NCBI RefSeq assembly: GCF_029855045.1
Contig: NZ_CP123228.1
Span: 4,464,001 to 4,528,000 of the forward strand
DNA from: Piscinibacter sp. XHJ-5
GTDB taxonomy: Bacteria; Pseudomonadota; Gammaproteobacteria; Burkholderiales; Burkholderiaceae_C
DNA length: 64,000 nt
Reading direction: 5' to 3'
Both the position numbers and the translations under genes were made by a program. Of this stretch, positions 55,587 through 64,000 are shown piece by piece. The stretch's first letter is position 1, and the number at the start of each line of letters is the position of its first letter. The notes beneath the pieces were generated by a model that did not search any database, was not told the origin of the DNA, and saw nothing but the letters and a program-made list of their open reading frames with translations.

Positions 55587-56547
55587 GGGACGCATCTTCG
55601 TCTACGAGTTGCTGAGCGCAGGCGCATCCTGCGCCGCGGAGCCGGCAGACGCCGAGCTGCTGGCCGCCGGCAGGGCGATGCGCGACGCGATTGTCGGCGA
55701 CCTGCTGCGCCTGTCCGGCTTGCACGTGACCTGCGCGGTGGGCGGCGCACCGTCGTTCCCGCACCGACCCAGGCTGACCACCGCGTCGCCGCGCCCCGGC
55801 GAGCCACCCGCGGCCTTCGTGCAGCGACTGGCGCGGCAGCACGACGCGAGCTGGGTGGTGGCACCGGAAACCAACGGCATGCTGATGCGGCTTCACGACG
55901 CCGTCGGCGCCGCGCGGTGGATGGGCTGCAGCGCCGCGGCCATCCGCATCGCCTCGAGCAAGCGCGCCACTGCCGCGCTGCTGGATGCCCACGGCATCGC
56001 GACGCCGCTGGCCGCCGTGGACGCGCAGCGCTGGGTCGTCAAGCCGGACGACGGCGCGGGGGCCATGGCCACGCGGGTGCATGCCAGCCGCCCGGCGGCT
56101 CTCGACGACCTGCGGCGACGCGAAGGCGCCGGGGGTGCCGCGACGCTGGAGCCCTTCGTGGAAGGCGAGCCGCTGTCGATCTCGCTGCTCGCCGGCCCGC
56201 ATCGCGTGGAGACCGTCGCGCTGAACCGCCAGCAGCTCCGGATCGACGGCGAGGGCTGGATCCACGACCTCGGGGTGCACAGCCACGCCGTCGACCCGCG
56301 AACCGATCCGCGCGCGCCGCGGCTGCAGGCGCTGGGGCGCGAGGTCGCGCGCGCACTGCCGGGCCTGGGCGGTTTCGTCGGCATCGACCTGGTCTGGAAC
56401 GAGAGGCGCGGACCGGTGGTCATCGAGGTCAACCCGCGGACCACCTGCGCCTACGTCGGCCTGTCGGACAAGCTGCAGCGAAACCTCGCGGCCGATGTCC
56501 TGGCGCTGCATGCGGCGCGAAAGGCGGACGATGCCGTGGCCGCCTGA
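55585..56547 (+). CDS. mfnD: ATP-grasp enzyme, MfnD-like (tyramine/tyrosine-glutamate ligase)
   Basis: A 320-residue ATP-grasp ligase: N-terminal IFVYELLSAGASC, central SSKRATAALLDAHGIATP, nucleotide-binding RWVVKPDDGAGAM and ATLEPFVEGEPLSISLL, and the metal site GFVGIDLVWNERRGPVVIEVNPRTTCAYVGL. This is the MfnD family, which adds glutamate to tyramine in methanofuran synthesis; methylotrophs make the tyrosine-based analogue methylofuran. AAGGAAG lies 7 bases before ATG 55585. The 3' end overlaps mfnF by 17 bases. Confidence 0.88.
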   Translation: MGRIFVYELLSAGASCAAEPADAELLAAGRAMRDAIVGDLLRLSGLHVTCAVGGAPSFPHRPRLTTASPRPGEPPAAFVQRLARQHDASWVVAPETNGMLMRLHDAVGAARWMGCSAAAIRIASSKRATAALLDAHGIATPLAAVDAQRWVVKPDDGAGAMATRVHASRPAALDDLRRREGAGGAATLEPFVEGEPLSISLLAGPHRVETVALNRQQLRIDGEGWIHDLGVHSHAVDPRTDPRAPRLQALGREVARALPGLGGFVGIDLVWNERRGPVVIEVNPRTTCAYVGLSDKLQRNLAADVLALHAARKADDAVAA

Positions 56548-57592
56548 CGCCGTTCTCGTCGGCTGGGACATCGGCGGCGCGCACGTGAAGGCGTGCCGCG
56601 TGGAAGCCGGCGAGGTGCGCGACATCGCGCAGTGGCCCTGTCCGCTGTGGCAGGGCCTGCATCACCTGGATGCGGTGCTGGGCCAGGCGCGCCAGCGCTG
56701 GCCGCAGGCGTGGTCGCGCGAAGGCCGCCATGTCGCGACGATGACCGGCGAGATGGTCGACCTGTTCCCCGACCGCGCGCACGGCGTCGCGCAACTGGCG
56801 GCGCATCTGGCCGAGCGGCTGGGGCCAACGCTGCGCCTGTACGCGGGCCCGGGCCGCTGGGTGGCGCCACACGACGGCGCAGCCTCGTGGCAGGCCATCG
56901 CCTCGGCCAACTGGCGCGCCACGGCGCAATGGCTGGCCCCGCGCGTGCGCGAGGCGGTCCTGGTCGACATCGGCAGCACGACGACCGACCTCATCGCGCT
57001 GCGGGACGGCGCCATCGCGGCGCGCGGCGCCAGCGACGCCGAGCGCCTGGCCAGCGGCGAGCTGGTGTACCAGGGCGTGGTGCGCACGCCGCTTTGCGCG
57101 CTGGCGCCGCGGGTGCCCTTCGGCGGGCAGGTGGTGAACGTCATGCACGAGTTCTTCGCCACCACGGCCGATGTGTACCGGCTGACCGGCGAGCTCGACC
57201 CGGCGCACGACCAGCAGCCCACGGCGGACGGACAGCCCAAGGACCTGCCCGCGACGCGCCGGCGCCTGGCGCGCATGGTGGGACGCGACGCCCTCGACGC
57301 CCTGCCCGCACAGTGGCTCGAGCTCGCGCAGGCCTGGCGCACCGCGCAACTCGAGGACATCGCCGGCCAGTTCGCGCGTGTCGCCGAGGACGCAGGAGTC
57401 GGCGCCGATGCGCCGGTGATAGGCGCGGGCTGCGGCGCCTTCCTGGCCGCCGCGCTCGCGGCGCGGGCCGGCCGCCGGTACCGGCGCTTCGCGCAGTGCG
57501 CGCCGCAGGGGCCGGCGGATCCGTTCGAATACTGGGCCGACGTTTGCGCGCCGGCCGTCGCGGTCGCGCTGCTGGCCGCAGGAGGAGACTGA
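56531..57592 (+). CDS. mfnF: Hydantoinase/oxoprolinase-like protein, MfnF-like (C1-pathway protein)
   Basis: A 353-residue actin/hsp70-fold protein: LVGWDIGGAHVKACRVE (phosphate-1 loop), TMTGEMVDLFPDR, VLVDIGSTTTDLIALRDG and IGAGCGAFLAAALA. It belongs to the family annotated as H4MPT-linked C1-transfer pathway protein; the archaeal member MfnF joins the furan-methylamine to the tyramine-glutamate part of methanofuran. Start ATG 56531 lies within the end of mfnD; mfnE starts 4 bases after its stop. Confidence 0.88.
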   Translation: MPWPPDAVLVGWDIGGAHVKACRVEAGEVRDIAQWPCPLWQGLHHLDAVLGQARQRWPQAWSREGRHVATMTGEMVDLFPDRAHGVAQLAAHLAERLGPTLRLYAGPGRWVAPHDGAASWQAIASANWRATAQWLAPRVREAVLVDIGSTTTDLIALRDGAIAARGASDAERLASGELVYQGVVRTPLCALAPRVPFGGQVVNVMHEFFATTADVYRLTGELDPAHDQQPTADGQPKDLPATRRRLARMVGRDALDALPAQWLELAQAWRTAQLEDIAGQFARVAEDAGVGADAPVIGAGCGAFLAAALAARAGRRYRRFAQCAPQGPADPFEYWADVCAPAVAVALLAAGGD

Positions 57593-57596
57593 GACG

Positions 57597-58259
57597 ATGT
57601 GGGTGGTCAAGCTCGGCGGCAGCCTTTCGCGCGACGCACGCCTGCCGCACTGGCTGCAGATGCTGGCCGAGTTCGGCGGCGGCCGCGTCACGGTGGTGCC
57701 GGGCGGCGCCGCCTTCGCCGAGGCCGTGCGCGACGCGCAGGCGCACTGGGGCTTCGACGACGTGGCGGCGCACAACATGGCGGTGCTGGCGATGGCGCAG
57801 ACGGCGCAGATGCTGCACGCGCTGGAACGCCGCCTGGTGCTGGTGACCGACGAGGACGGCATCCGCAGCACGCTGCATTCAGGCCGGCCCGCGCTGTGGC
57901 TGCCGCTCTCGCTGCTGCGCGACGCGCCCGATCAGCTGACGAGCTGGGAAGTGACCAGCGACAGCCTGGCGCTGTGGCTGGCGCGGCGGCTCAACGCCGA
58001 GCGCCTGGTGGTCGTCAAGGCCTGCGAGCTGAAGCCCGGCCACACCATCGCGGACCTCGGCGCGACCGGCGTGCTCGACGTGCGCTTCGGTCACTGGGCC
58101 AGCGACGCGGCCTTCGTCATCGAGGTGGTGCAGGGCGACGAGATCGAGCGGGTGCGCGATGCGCTGCTGGGCCGGCCGGCCGTGGCTCCGCCGTTCGTCG
58201 CGACCAAGGCGAATGCAGGGGCGAGGTTGCCGCGCAAGGGTCGCAAGCCGGCGGTGTAG
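57597..58259 (+). CDS. mfnE: Amino-acid-kinase-family protein, MfnE-like
   Basis: A 220-residue kinase of the aspartokinase/carbamate-kinase fold: WVVKLGGSLSRDARL, VTVVPGGAAFAEAVRDAQ, MAQTAQMLHALERRLVL, EVTSDSLALWLARRL, VVVKACELKPG. MfnE phosphorylates the aminomethyl-furan methyl phosphate to a diphosphate in methanofuran synthesis. Last gene of mfnD-mfnF-mfnE, followed by a hairpin terminator. A degraded, inverted copy of its last third is present at 59443-59645. Confidence 0.88.
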   Translation: MWVVKLGGSLSRDARLPHWLQMLAEFGGGRVTVVPGGAAFAEAVRDAQAHWGFDDVAAHNMAVLAMAQTAQMLHALERRLVLVTDEDGIRSTLHSGRPALWLPLSLLRDAPDQLTSWEVTSDSLALWLARRLNAERLVVVKACELKPGHTIADLGATGVLDVRFGHWASDAAFVIEVVQGDEIERVRDALLGRPAVAPPFVATKANAGARLPRKGRKPAV

Positions 58260-58277
58260 TCGTGCCCACACGAATGC

Positions 58278-58305
58278 GGCAAGGGCCGCGTCGGCCGCCC
58301 TTGCC
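58278..58305. terminator. Hairpin between mfnE and the convergent unknown gene
   Basis: GGCAAGGGC / GCCCTTGCC, a perfect 9-base stem with a 10-base GC-rich loop, 19 bases after the mfnE stop and 17 before the convergent gene's stop. Suited to act as a bidirectional terminator. Confidence 0.65.
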
Positions 58306-58321
58306 TCGCCAGCGCCGGCGA

Positions 58322-59305
58322 TCAGGTCTTGATTTCGGCCTTGGTTTGAACGACGGCCCTCGTGACATCGGCGAGGACGCGCTCCTTGGAGGCCGTGGGC
58401 GCTTCCGCCAGCGTCTTTCTGACAGCACTTTGGATCACCGCATCGAGTCGGAGCTGGGCATCGGAGGCCATGTCGGCGATGCGCATCATCTTGTAGAAGT
58501 CGTGCACCTCGCCGAACCAGGTCCGAACACCCGGTTTGATGCCCAGTTCCGTTTCGCACCACTCACGCGCCGGCGGCACGCCCCCGAGGAGCGCGAGCTC
58601 CGCGAAGAATCGGGTGGATGAATCCAGCGCGGCGCCCAGCGCAAGGATGTGTTGCGCCAATAACAGCCGCGCCTCGTCCTGGCGCAGCGCTTCTACCAGC
58701 GTTTCTTGCTCTTGCGCTTCGGGGCAGTCCTTCGAAACGTGTGTGCCGCCGAGTGCGAAATAGATCATGTTGATGTAGCGGTCCCGCGCAGACAGTTTCT
58801 TGCATTTCTTGGATTCGATCGTCTGGCTCGCCTCCGTCGCGATCTTTAGCAGCGATCTGCGGAAATGGTCGGTCAGAGTGGGTACGAGGGGCTTCTGGAT
58901 CGAATGGTTGCCTGCCACGGTGACGCCAGCGTTGCCGATTCGGGTCTTGGGCGATGGCGTTTGGACCTCGTCGCTGGACCTTTTCTGCGCGGGCTTTCCC
59001 GTGCTGGGGTCGTGGCCCGATCGCTCGGCAGCGAGTTCCAAGGACTTGGATTTGCCGGGGCCTTTCACTTTGGCGGGTGCCGCCCACGCGCCGGCTGAGT
59101 TCTCGCCGGAATTTCTACCGCTGTCGGGTTTGGGAGTGTCCTCATGCGTCTGCGCAATTTGAGGCAAGACCATGGCGTTGCGCCTTACCAAGGGTCTCGA
59201 ACCCTTCGCACTGGCGGGATCGGCGGGACTCTCGAGCTTCGTTTCAGTCGTTTTGGCTTGGCCGTCATTGGAGGACGCCTCTTGATCCTTCGGATTCGTT
59301 TCCAT
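58322..59305 (-). CDS. Unrecognised protein, low-GC gene
   Basis: A 327-residue protein I do not recognise. Residues about 1-150 are low-complexity, rich in Ser, Lys, Pro, Asp and Gln and probably disordered; about 155-327 is helical (LTDHFRRSLLKIATEASQ, EALRQDEARLLLAQHILALGAALDSS, HDFYKMMRIADMASDAQLRL) with no known motif. No signal peptide or membrane helix. AAAGG lies about 9 bases before ATG 59305. Base and codon use differ from its neighbours, and it splits the mfn genes between intact mfnE and an inverted mfnE relic, so recent acquisition is likely. Confidence 0.7.
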   Translation of the reverse strand: METNPKDQEASSNDGQAKTTETKLESPADPASAKGSRPLVRRNAMVLPQIAQTHEDTPKPDSGRNSGENSAGAWAAPAKVKGPGKSKSLELAAERSGHDPSTGKPAQKRSSDEVQTPSPKTRIGNAGVTVAGNHSIQKPLVPTLTDHFRRSLLKIATEASQTIESKKCKKLSARDRYINMIYFALGGTHVSKDCPEAQEQETLVEALRQDEARLLLAQHILALGAALDSSTRFFAELALLGGVPPAREWCETELGIKPGVRTWFGEVHDFYKMMRIADMASDAQLRLDAVIQSAVRKTLAEAPTASKERVLADVTRAVVQTKAEIKT

Positions 59306-59442
59306 TGCTCGCACCTTTCGAAAAGCAAGGGGATCACTCTAGCGAGCGCCTTGCAACCGAACATCCGCCAACTTCCGAGCATCGACCCGTCTTTCGCCTA
59401 GGTCGAAGGCTGATCCGCTGATTGACAGGACCGGAGCACCAA

Positions 59443-59645
59443 ACCGCCGGCTTGCGACCCTTTGCGCGGCAACGTCGCCTTGGCGCGATGAACGGCGCAA
59501 TGGCGGCCGGACCGACGAGCAGCGCGTTACGCACGCGATCGATCTCGTCGGCGGCGCGAAGCAGCAGCGGGTCAGATGCGGCACTGAGCCGCACCTTCAA
59601 GCTCTCGCGCGATCCTCGCTTTGAGTGTGTGCAGGCCTTGGCCGA
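59443..59645 (-). pseudogene. Decayed inverted duplicate of the mfnE 3' end
   Basis: Read on the minus strand, 59549-59443 matches mfnE 58137-58255: GACGAGATCGA, GCGCTGCT, CGGCCG, CGCCGTTC, TTGCCGCGCAA and the 18-mer GGGTCGCAAGCCGGCGGT, with a deletion of about 13 bases, a one-base insertion and TAG changed to TGG. Translated: DEIDRVRNALLVGPA against DEIERVRDALLGRPA, then KGRKPAV in both. Weaker similarity (AAGGCCTGC) extends to about 59645, into the end of mfnB. The rest of the 291-base gap shows nothing else. Confidence 0.8.
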
Positions 59646-60337
59646 CTTCCGACCGTGAACATCGCCAACCGCAAGCGCAGGCCGCGTACTCGCTGCGGGT
59701 CCAGCGGCCCCGCCCGCCCGCCTTCGCACACCGCGCTGCGAAATCCCGCGAAATCCGGCGCCAACTTACGCAGCGCCGCTGCATCGTCGGCACGAAGCGC
59801 CCCCGCCAACCCGGCCAGGCAGTTCCATCCCTGCACCAGGGCCACGAAGCGCGCCAGCACCTCCACCGGCACGCGCTGCAGCAAGCTCCCGCCGCGCTTG
59901 TCGGACGTATCGAGCATCAATGCAGGAAAGGCCCGCTGGCGCAACGCCGCCTCGACCAGCGCGGCATCGACACCCAGGTCTGCAAGCAGCACCGGCACGA
60001 CCGGCGCACCGCAGCGCGCGAGCGCGCTCAGCAGCGGCGCCGCCGCGGCGCACGGCGACACGCCCACCTTGACGTAGTCGACGCCGCACGCCGCCACGTC
60101 GGCAACGCGCCGCAGGATGGTCTCGCGTTCATGCGCGTCCAGATCGCCCACCGTCGCGCTGATCGGGATCTCGGGGCACCGCGCCCGCAGCACGGGCACG
60201 ATCTTCGCGATGCGAGCCGGCGCCAGCCCACCGAGTGCGCCGGCCGCCGGGTCCTTCAGGTCGATGAAGTCGGCGCCGGCACCGGCAGCGGCCAGCGCTT
60301 CGTCGGCGTCGCGCACACTCACCAGCAGCCGCGTCAT
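59597..60337 (-). CDS. mfnB: (5-formylfuran-3-yl)methyl phosphate synthase, MfnB-like
   Basis: TIM-barrel enzyme (DUF556) that condenses two glyceraldehyde-3-phosphates into the furan core of methanofuran; 246 aa. Signature LLVSVRDADEALAA, GADFIDLKDPAAGALGGL with the Schiff-base lysine, ISATVGDLDAHE, VDYVKVGVSP and LMLDTSDKRGGSLL with a second active-site lysine. The last 18 residues or so (GSRPRPAHTQSEDRARA) are read from DNA resembling the mfnE relic, so the original C-terminus was probably replaced. ATG overlaps the DUF447 stop. Confidence 0.9.
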   Translation of the reverse strand: MTRLLVSVRDADEALAAAGAGADFIDLKDPAAGALGGLAPARIAKIVPVLRARCPEIPISATVGDLDAHERETILRRVADVAACGVDYVKVGVSPCAAAAPLLSALARCGAPVVPVLLADLGVDAALVEAALRQRAFPALMLDTSDKRGGSLLQRVPVEVLARFVALVQGWNCLAGLAGALRADDAAALRKLAPDFAGFRSAVCEGGRAGPLDPQRVRGLRLRLAMFTVGSRPRPAHTQSEDRARA

Positions 60338-60924
60338 CCGGCGACCCTCGCCTGCGCCGCGCGGTGACGCGCCACCGCCTGCTGCAGCCATTCCCACGCT
60401 TCGAGCTCGGCCGGGCCGGCGGTCTTGTCGATCGCGATCTGGAGGTAGCGCATCTCACCGTCGATCTTCTCGGCCGGCAGCATGTGCAGCCGGCTGATCA
60501 GCACCGCCCCCTCGATCACTGCCGCCTGCGCGCGATTGAAGCCGCGAAACGGCGCGTGCTGCGCTTCGTGCACGCGCGCCAGCCGCAGCACCGGCCGCTG
60601 CGCGTCCTCCCGCTGCTCGACCAGGCGCAGCACCGCATGGCCGAGCGCGCAGGCCAGCCGCACCGCCCGCGCACCGTCCACCTCGCCCGCCGGCACGGTG
60701 GACCACTCGCGCCGGCCGGTGACGCAGCCCGCGAACACGCGCACGTCGGTCAGCAGGTTCAGCACGGCGACGCCGGTGCCCACGATGTTGTCCAGCGTGG
60801 TGGACGGCTTGAACGGCATCAGCACGACCTCGTCGCCGACATAGCGCGCGCCCATCGGCGCGACATGCACCGCGCCGGCCGCGGAGCAAGTGGTGACGAC
60901 GGTCTCGAAGATCTGGTCGGCCAT
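60334..60924 (-). CDS. DUF447 family protein (H4MPT-cluster)
   Basis: A 196-residue FMN-binding split-barrel-like protein: IFETVVTTCSAAGAVHVAPMGARY near the N-terminus, VLNLLTDVRVFAGCVTGRREW, then a helical C-terminal half (FRGFNRAQAAVIEGAVLISRLHML). DUF447 members are restricted mainly to methanogens and H4MPT-using bacteria and are placed in carrier biosynthesis without a defined step. Starts 3 bases after the DHPS-like stop and overlaps mfnB by 4 bases. Confidence 0.86.
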   Translation of the reverse strand: MADQIFETVVTTCSAAGAVHVAPMGARYVGDEVVLMPFKPSTTLDNIVGTGVAVLNLLTDVRVFAGCVTGRREWSTVPAGEVDGARAVRLACALGHAVLRLVEQREDAQRPVLRLARVHEAQHAPFRGFNRAQAAVIEGAVLISRLHMLPAEKIDGEMRYLQIAIDKTAGPAELEAWEWLQQAVARHRAAQARVAG

Positions 60925-60927
60925 GGT

Positions 60928-62328
60928 TCAGGCGCTCTTGTGGGTCAGCGTGCTGCCGGGTGCGCAATGCGCCTCGAGATCCTCCGGCGCGCGCTCGATC
61001 GCGCAGCCCCAGTCGAGTTCCTGGTCTTGCACGTAGCGCTTGCCGAGCTGCCAGGCGATCTGCGCGCGTGCAAGTTCCACGCCCATGTAGAAGGCATGCG
61101 CCGCGTCCTGCTCGAGGCCGAGCCGCGGCCACAGCGCGAACGGATCGCGGGCCAGCCGCAGGCCGTCGCGGTTGTAGACGTGCAGGCCCTCGCGCGACAC
61201 CTGCACGCGGAAGTTCGGGTCGCGCACCTGGCCCGCGATCGCCGCGATCTCCTCGGGCTCGTCGGGAAACGGCCGCTTGGCGTGCACCGTCATCAGCGCG
61301 TCGGACAGGCCCTTGGGCAGCATCTGCTGCGAGGCCGCGGCATGCATGATGCGGCGCGCCCAGTCGGCCTCGCGGACGGCGCGCCGTGCGTGCGGACTGA
61401 CCTGCGTGGTGAGGATGGCGCCGGCGCGAAGCTCGGCCGCGATGCCGAGCAGCACCGCGTTGATGCCGCTGGTGTCGGCCTCGATCAGCTCGGTGAGGTT
61501 GCCCACGCCGAGCATGATGGGCGCCTGCGGAAAGCGTTCGCGCAGGCGCTGATAGCGCACCAGCGAGGCCAGCAGGCCGTACGGTATGGGGTCGAGGATG
61601 GCGTCGGCGAGGAAGCGGCGCCCGCGGGACTGCATCGTGTCGACGGCCGCCCACAGCGAAGCCTCGTCCTGCGGCGAGCGGCCGATCAGCACCGGCGTGG
61701 CGGCGACCTCGTCGGCGATCCACAAGGTGTCCGGCGTGAGGCTCAGGAGGTAGTCGGCGCCCGCGCGCCCGCCGCGCAGCAGCTCGTCGCTGTCGAGCGA
61801 ATCCACGCTCACGGCGTAGCCCTGCGCCCTGAGGGCCTTCACGCTGTCCTCGAGATGCGCAAACGCCGTGTCGGGCAGGCAGCCGAGGTCGATGACGTCG
61901 GCGCCGTCGGCGACCAGCGAGCGCGCGCGCGCGACGATCGCTTCCACGCCCAGACGCGGGGCGTCGACGATCTCCGCGAAGATGGCCACCTCGTAGCGGT
62001 CGAGCGCCACCGGGCTCCCGCTGCGCTTGAAGAACATCGGCAGGTCCTTGAGCTCCTCCGGGCCGCGCTGCACCGGCACGCCGAAGTGAGCGGACAGCGC
62101 GTCCACGTCGCCGCGACAGCGTCCGGGCACGACGATGCGGTCGGCGGCCAGCGGCGCGGGCACGCGGCGGCGGATCATGTCGGCCGTCATCAGCGCCGCC
62201 ACCTGCAGCCCGATCTCGCGCACCTCCCAGCTGAAGGGCGCATCGGCCGCATCGGGCGCCATGCCCGCCAGCACGCGGCGCAGCGCGGGCTCGGCCAGCC
62301 GGCCCGTCAGGAAGACGATGTGTTCCAT
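60928..62328 (-). CDS. Dihydropteroate-synthase-like protein (H4MPT biosynthesis)
   Basis: A 466-residue protein whose middle (about 140-400) is a pterin-binding TIM barrel: FAEIVDAPRLGVEAIVARARSLVADGADVIDLGC, YAVSVDSLDSDELLRGGRAGADYLLSL, FLADAILDPIPYGLL, IMLGVGNLTELIEADTSGINAVLLGIA. N- and C-terminal domains absent from folate DHPS mark the archaeal-type DHPS-related family found in methylotroph C1 clusters. It probably joins a pterin and the aryl-ribose part of H4MPT. Starts inside the end of the DmrB-like gene (22-base overlap). Confidence 0.9.
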   Translation of the reverse strand: MEHIVFLTGRLAEPALRRVLAGMAPDAADAPFSWEVREIGLQVAALMTADMIRRRVPAPLAADRIVVPGRCRGDVDALSAHFGVPVQRGPEELKDLPMFFKRSGSPVALDRYEVAIFAEIVDAPRLGVEAIVARARSLVADGADVIDLGCLPDTAFAHLEDSVKALRAQGYAVSVDSLDSDELLRGGRAGADYLLSLTPDTLWIADEVAATPVLIGRSPQDEASLWAAVDTMQSRGRRFLADAILDPIPYGLLASLVRYQRLRERFPQAPIMLGVGNLTELIEADTSGINAVLLGIAAELRAGAILTTQVSPHARRAVREADWARRIMHAAASQQMLPKGLSDALMTVHAKRPFPDEPEEIAAIAGQVRDPNFRVQVSREGLHVYNRDGLRLARDPFALWPRLGLEQDAAHAFYMGVELARAQIAWQLGKRYVQDQELDWGCAIERAPEDLEAHCAPGSTLTHKSA

Positions 62329-62881
62329 GCCAGCGACAGCTCGGCGAGCCGCTGGGTCAGCGCGGCCTCCAGTTCGGCGGTGGAGCACAGCACGCGGCAG
62401 TGGTCGATGCTGCGCAGCCGCTCGACGTTGTCCAGCTCGATGTTGCGCGGCCGCAAGGTCACCCAGTCGTGCGGCGCTCGCGTGACGACCACCGGCTCGG
62501 TGTCGCAGGCGAACACCAGGCCCGGGATGCCGAGCTTGCCGGCCTGGGCGAACATGTTGGTGGGCAGCGTGTCGCTGATGCCGAACGCGCACTTGGCCAC
62601 CGTGTTGCTCGTCGCCGGCGCCACCACCAGCGTGTGGTAGGCCTCGGTGTACAGCTCGCCCACCGGCACGGCGCTCATCGTCTTGTCGCGGAAGATGCGA
62701 AAGCGCTCGCGCAGCGACTCGATGCGCAGTCCGTACATCGGCAGCACCTCTTCGGCCGCGGCCGAGAGGAACAGGTCGACCTGCGGCAGGCGCGATGCGA
62801 GCGCGATCGACTCCTCGAGGCAGTGGCCCGAGCCGGTCAATGCCCAGGCGAAACGCTTGAGCCCGTCGCCTCCGCCGGCGC

Positions 62882-62885
<4 letters not shown>
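62307..62885 (-). CDS. dmrB: Archaeal-type flavoprotein, DmrB-like dihydromethanopterin reductase
   Basis: A 192-residue flavoprotein: FAWALTGSGHCLEESIALA, VDLFLSAAAEEVLPMYGL, TLVVAPATSNTVAKCAFGISDTLPTNMFAQAG (FMN-binding APATSNT), and PVVVTRAPHDWVTLRPRNIEL. The Burkholderia homologue (DmrB/AfpA) reduces dihydromethanopterin to H4MPT. GTG start at 62885 overlaps the stop of the sigma-54 activator gene (GTGA), so regulator and enzyme are translated together. Confidence 0.88.

Positions 62886-64000
<1,115 letters not shown>

Noticed and set aside
59443..59645. Small real gene between the unknown gene and mfnB
   Set aside because: The only recognisable content is a frame-disrupted copy of the mfnE end without start or stop.

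Overview
The window is GC-rich, densely packed DNA with many ATGA/GTGA gene overlaps. Its gene content (box benzoate pathway, indolepyruvate oxidoreductase, PQQ synthesis, H4MPT/methanofuran C1 genes, NuoF/NuoG-like formate dehydrogenase) points to a facultatively methylotrophic betaproteobacterium of the order Burkholderiales, probably near the Rubrivivax/Leptothrix/Methylibium group. The lineage is inferred from family content only. No rRNA, tRNA, CRISPR array, transposase or prophage gene was seen.

Layout. (1) 1-7337: a MarR regulator with, on the opposite strand, iorA-iorB-(VanB-type reductase, cut by the left edge), and a second minus-strand set: octopine-dehydrogenase-like protein, 3-hydroxyacyl-CoA dehydrogenase, degenerate alpha/beta hydrolase. 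Both sets carry the same AT-rich operator-like sequence upstream. (2) 7584-12018: periplasmic alpha-carbonic anhydrase, a membrane Ser/Thr kinase with TolB-like and TPR parts, and a divergent one-heme HAMP sensor. (3) 12091-26755: a complete-looking aerobic benzoate module: boxC-boxB-boxA and boxR on the minus strand; DUF4863, boxD, bclA, a hydrolase and a five-gene ABC importer on the plus strand; BoxR-like sites lie in both control regions. (4) 26767-32484: ModE-like regulator and a two-subunit NAD-type formate dehydrogenase. (5) 32737-41820: DUF6647 protein, a repeat-rich gap, a sensor kinase/response regulator pair, pqqABCDE, an MxaD-like SRPBCC protein and a TonB-dependent receptor. (6) 41946-54627: one long minus-strand run, fhcB-A-D-C, fae-like gene, pabBC, HAD phosphatase, then an ABC system of the kind linked to PQQ-alcohol dehydrogenases and lanthanide uptake (Ped/Lut), ending in a Bug-type binding protein. 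(7) 54861-64000: HisA-like protein, methanofuran-type genes mfnD-mfnF-mfnE, a lone low-GC gene, a decayed inverted copy of the mfnE end, mfnB, DUF447, DHPS-like protein, a DmrB-like flavoprotein, and a sigma-54 activator cut by the right edge.

How the parts fit. PQQ feeds periplasmic alcohol dehydrogenases (not in the window). The formaldehyde produced would be bound and oxidised on H4MPT and methanofuran-type carriers, with FhcABCD releasing formate and the formate dehydrogenase oxidising it to CO2 and NADH. PabBC (p-aminobenzoate), the DHPS-like protein, DmrB and Mfn proteins are suited to making those carriers. The benzoate module is a separate growth pathway.

Most notable: a degraded inverted duplicate of the mfnE 3' end enclosing an unrecognised gene; a Fae homologue lacking the usual catalytic histidine; an alpha/beta hydrolase with two triad positions replaced; a metal/PQQ-type ABC system plus Bug protein wired into the fhc operon; and a five-copy family of REP-like hairpins.
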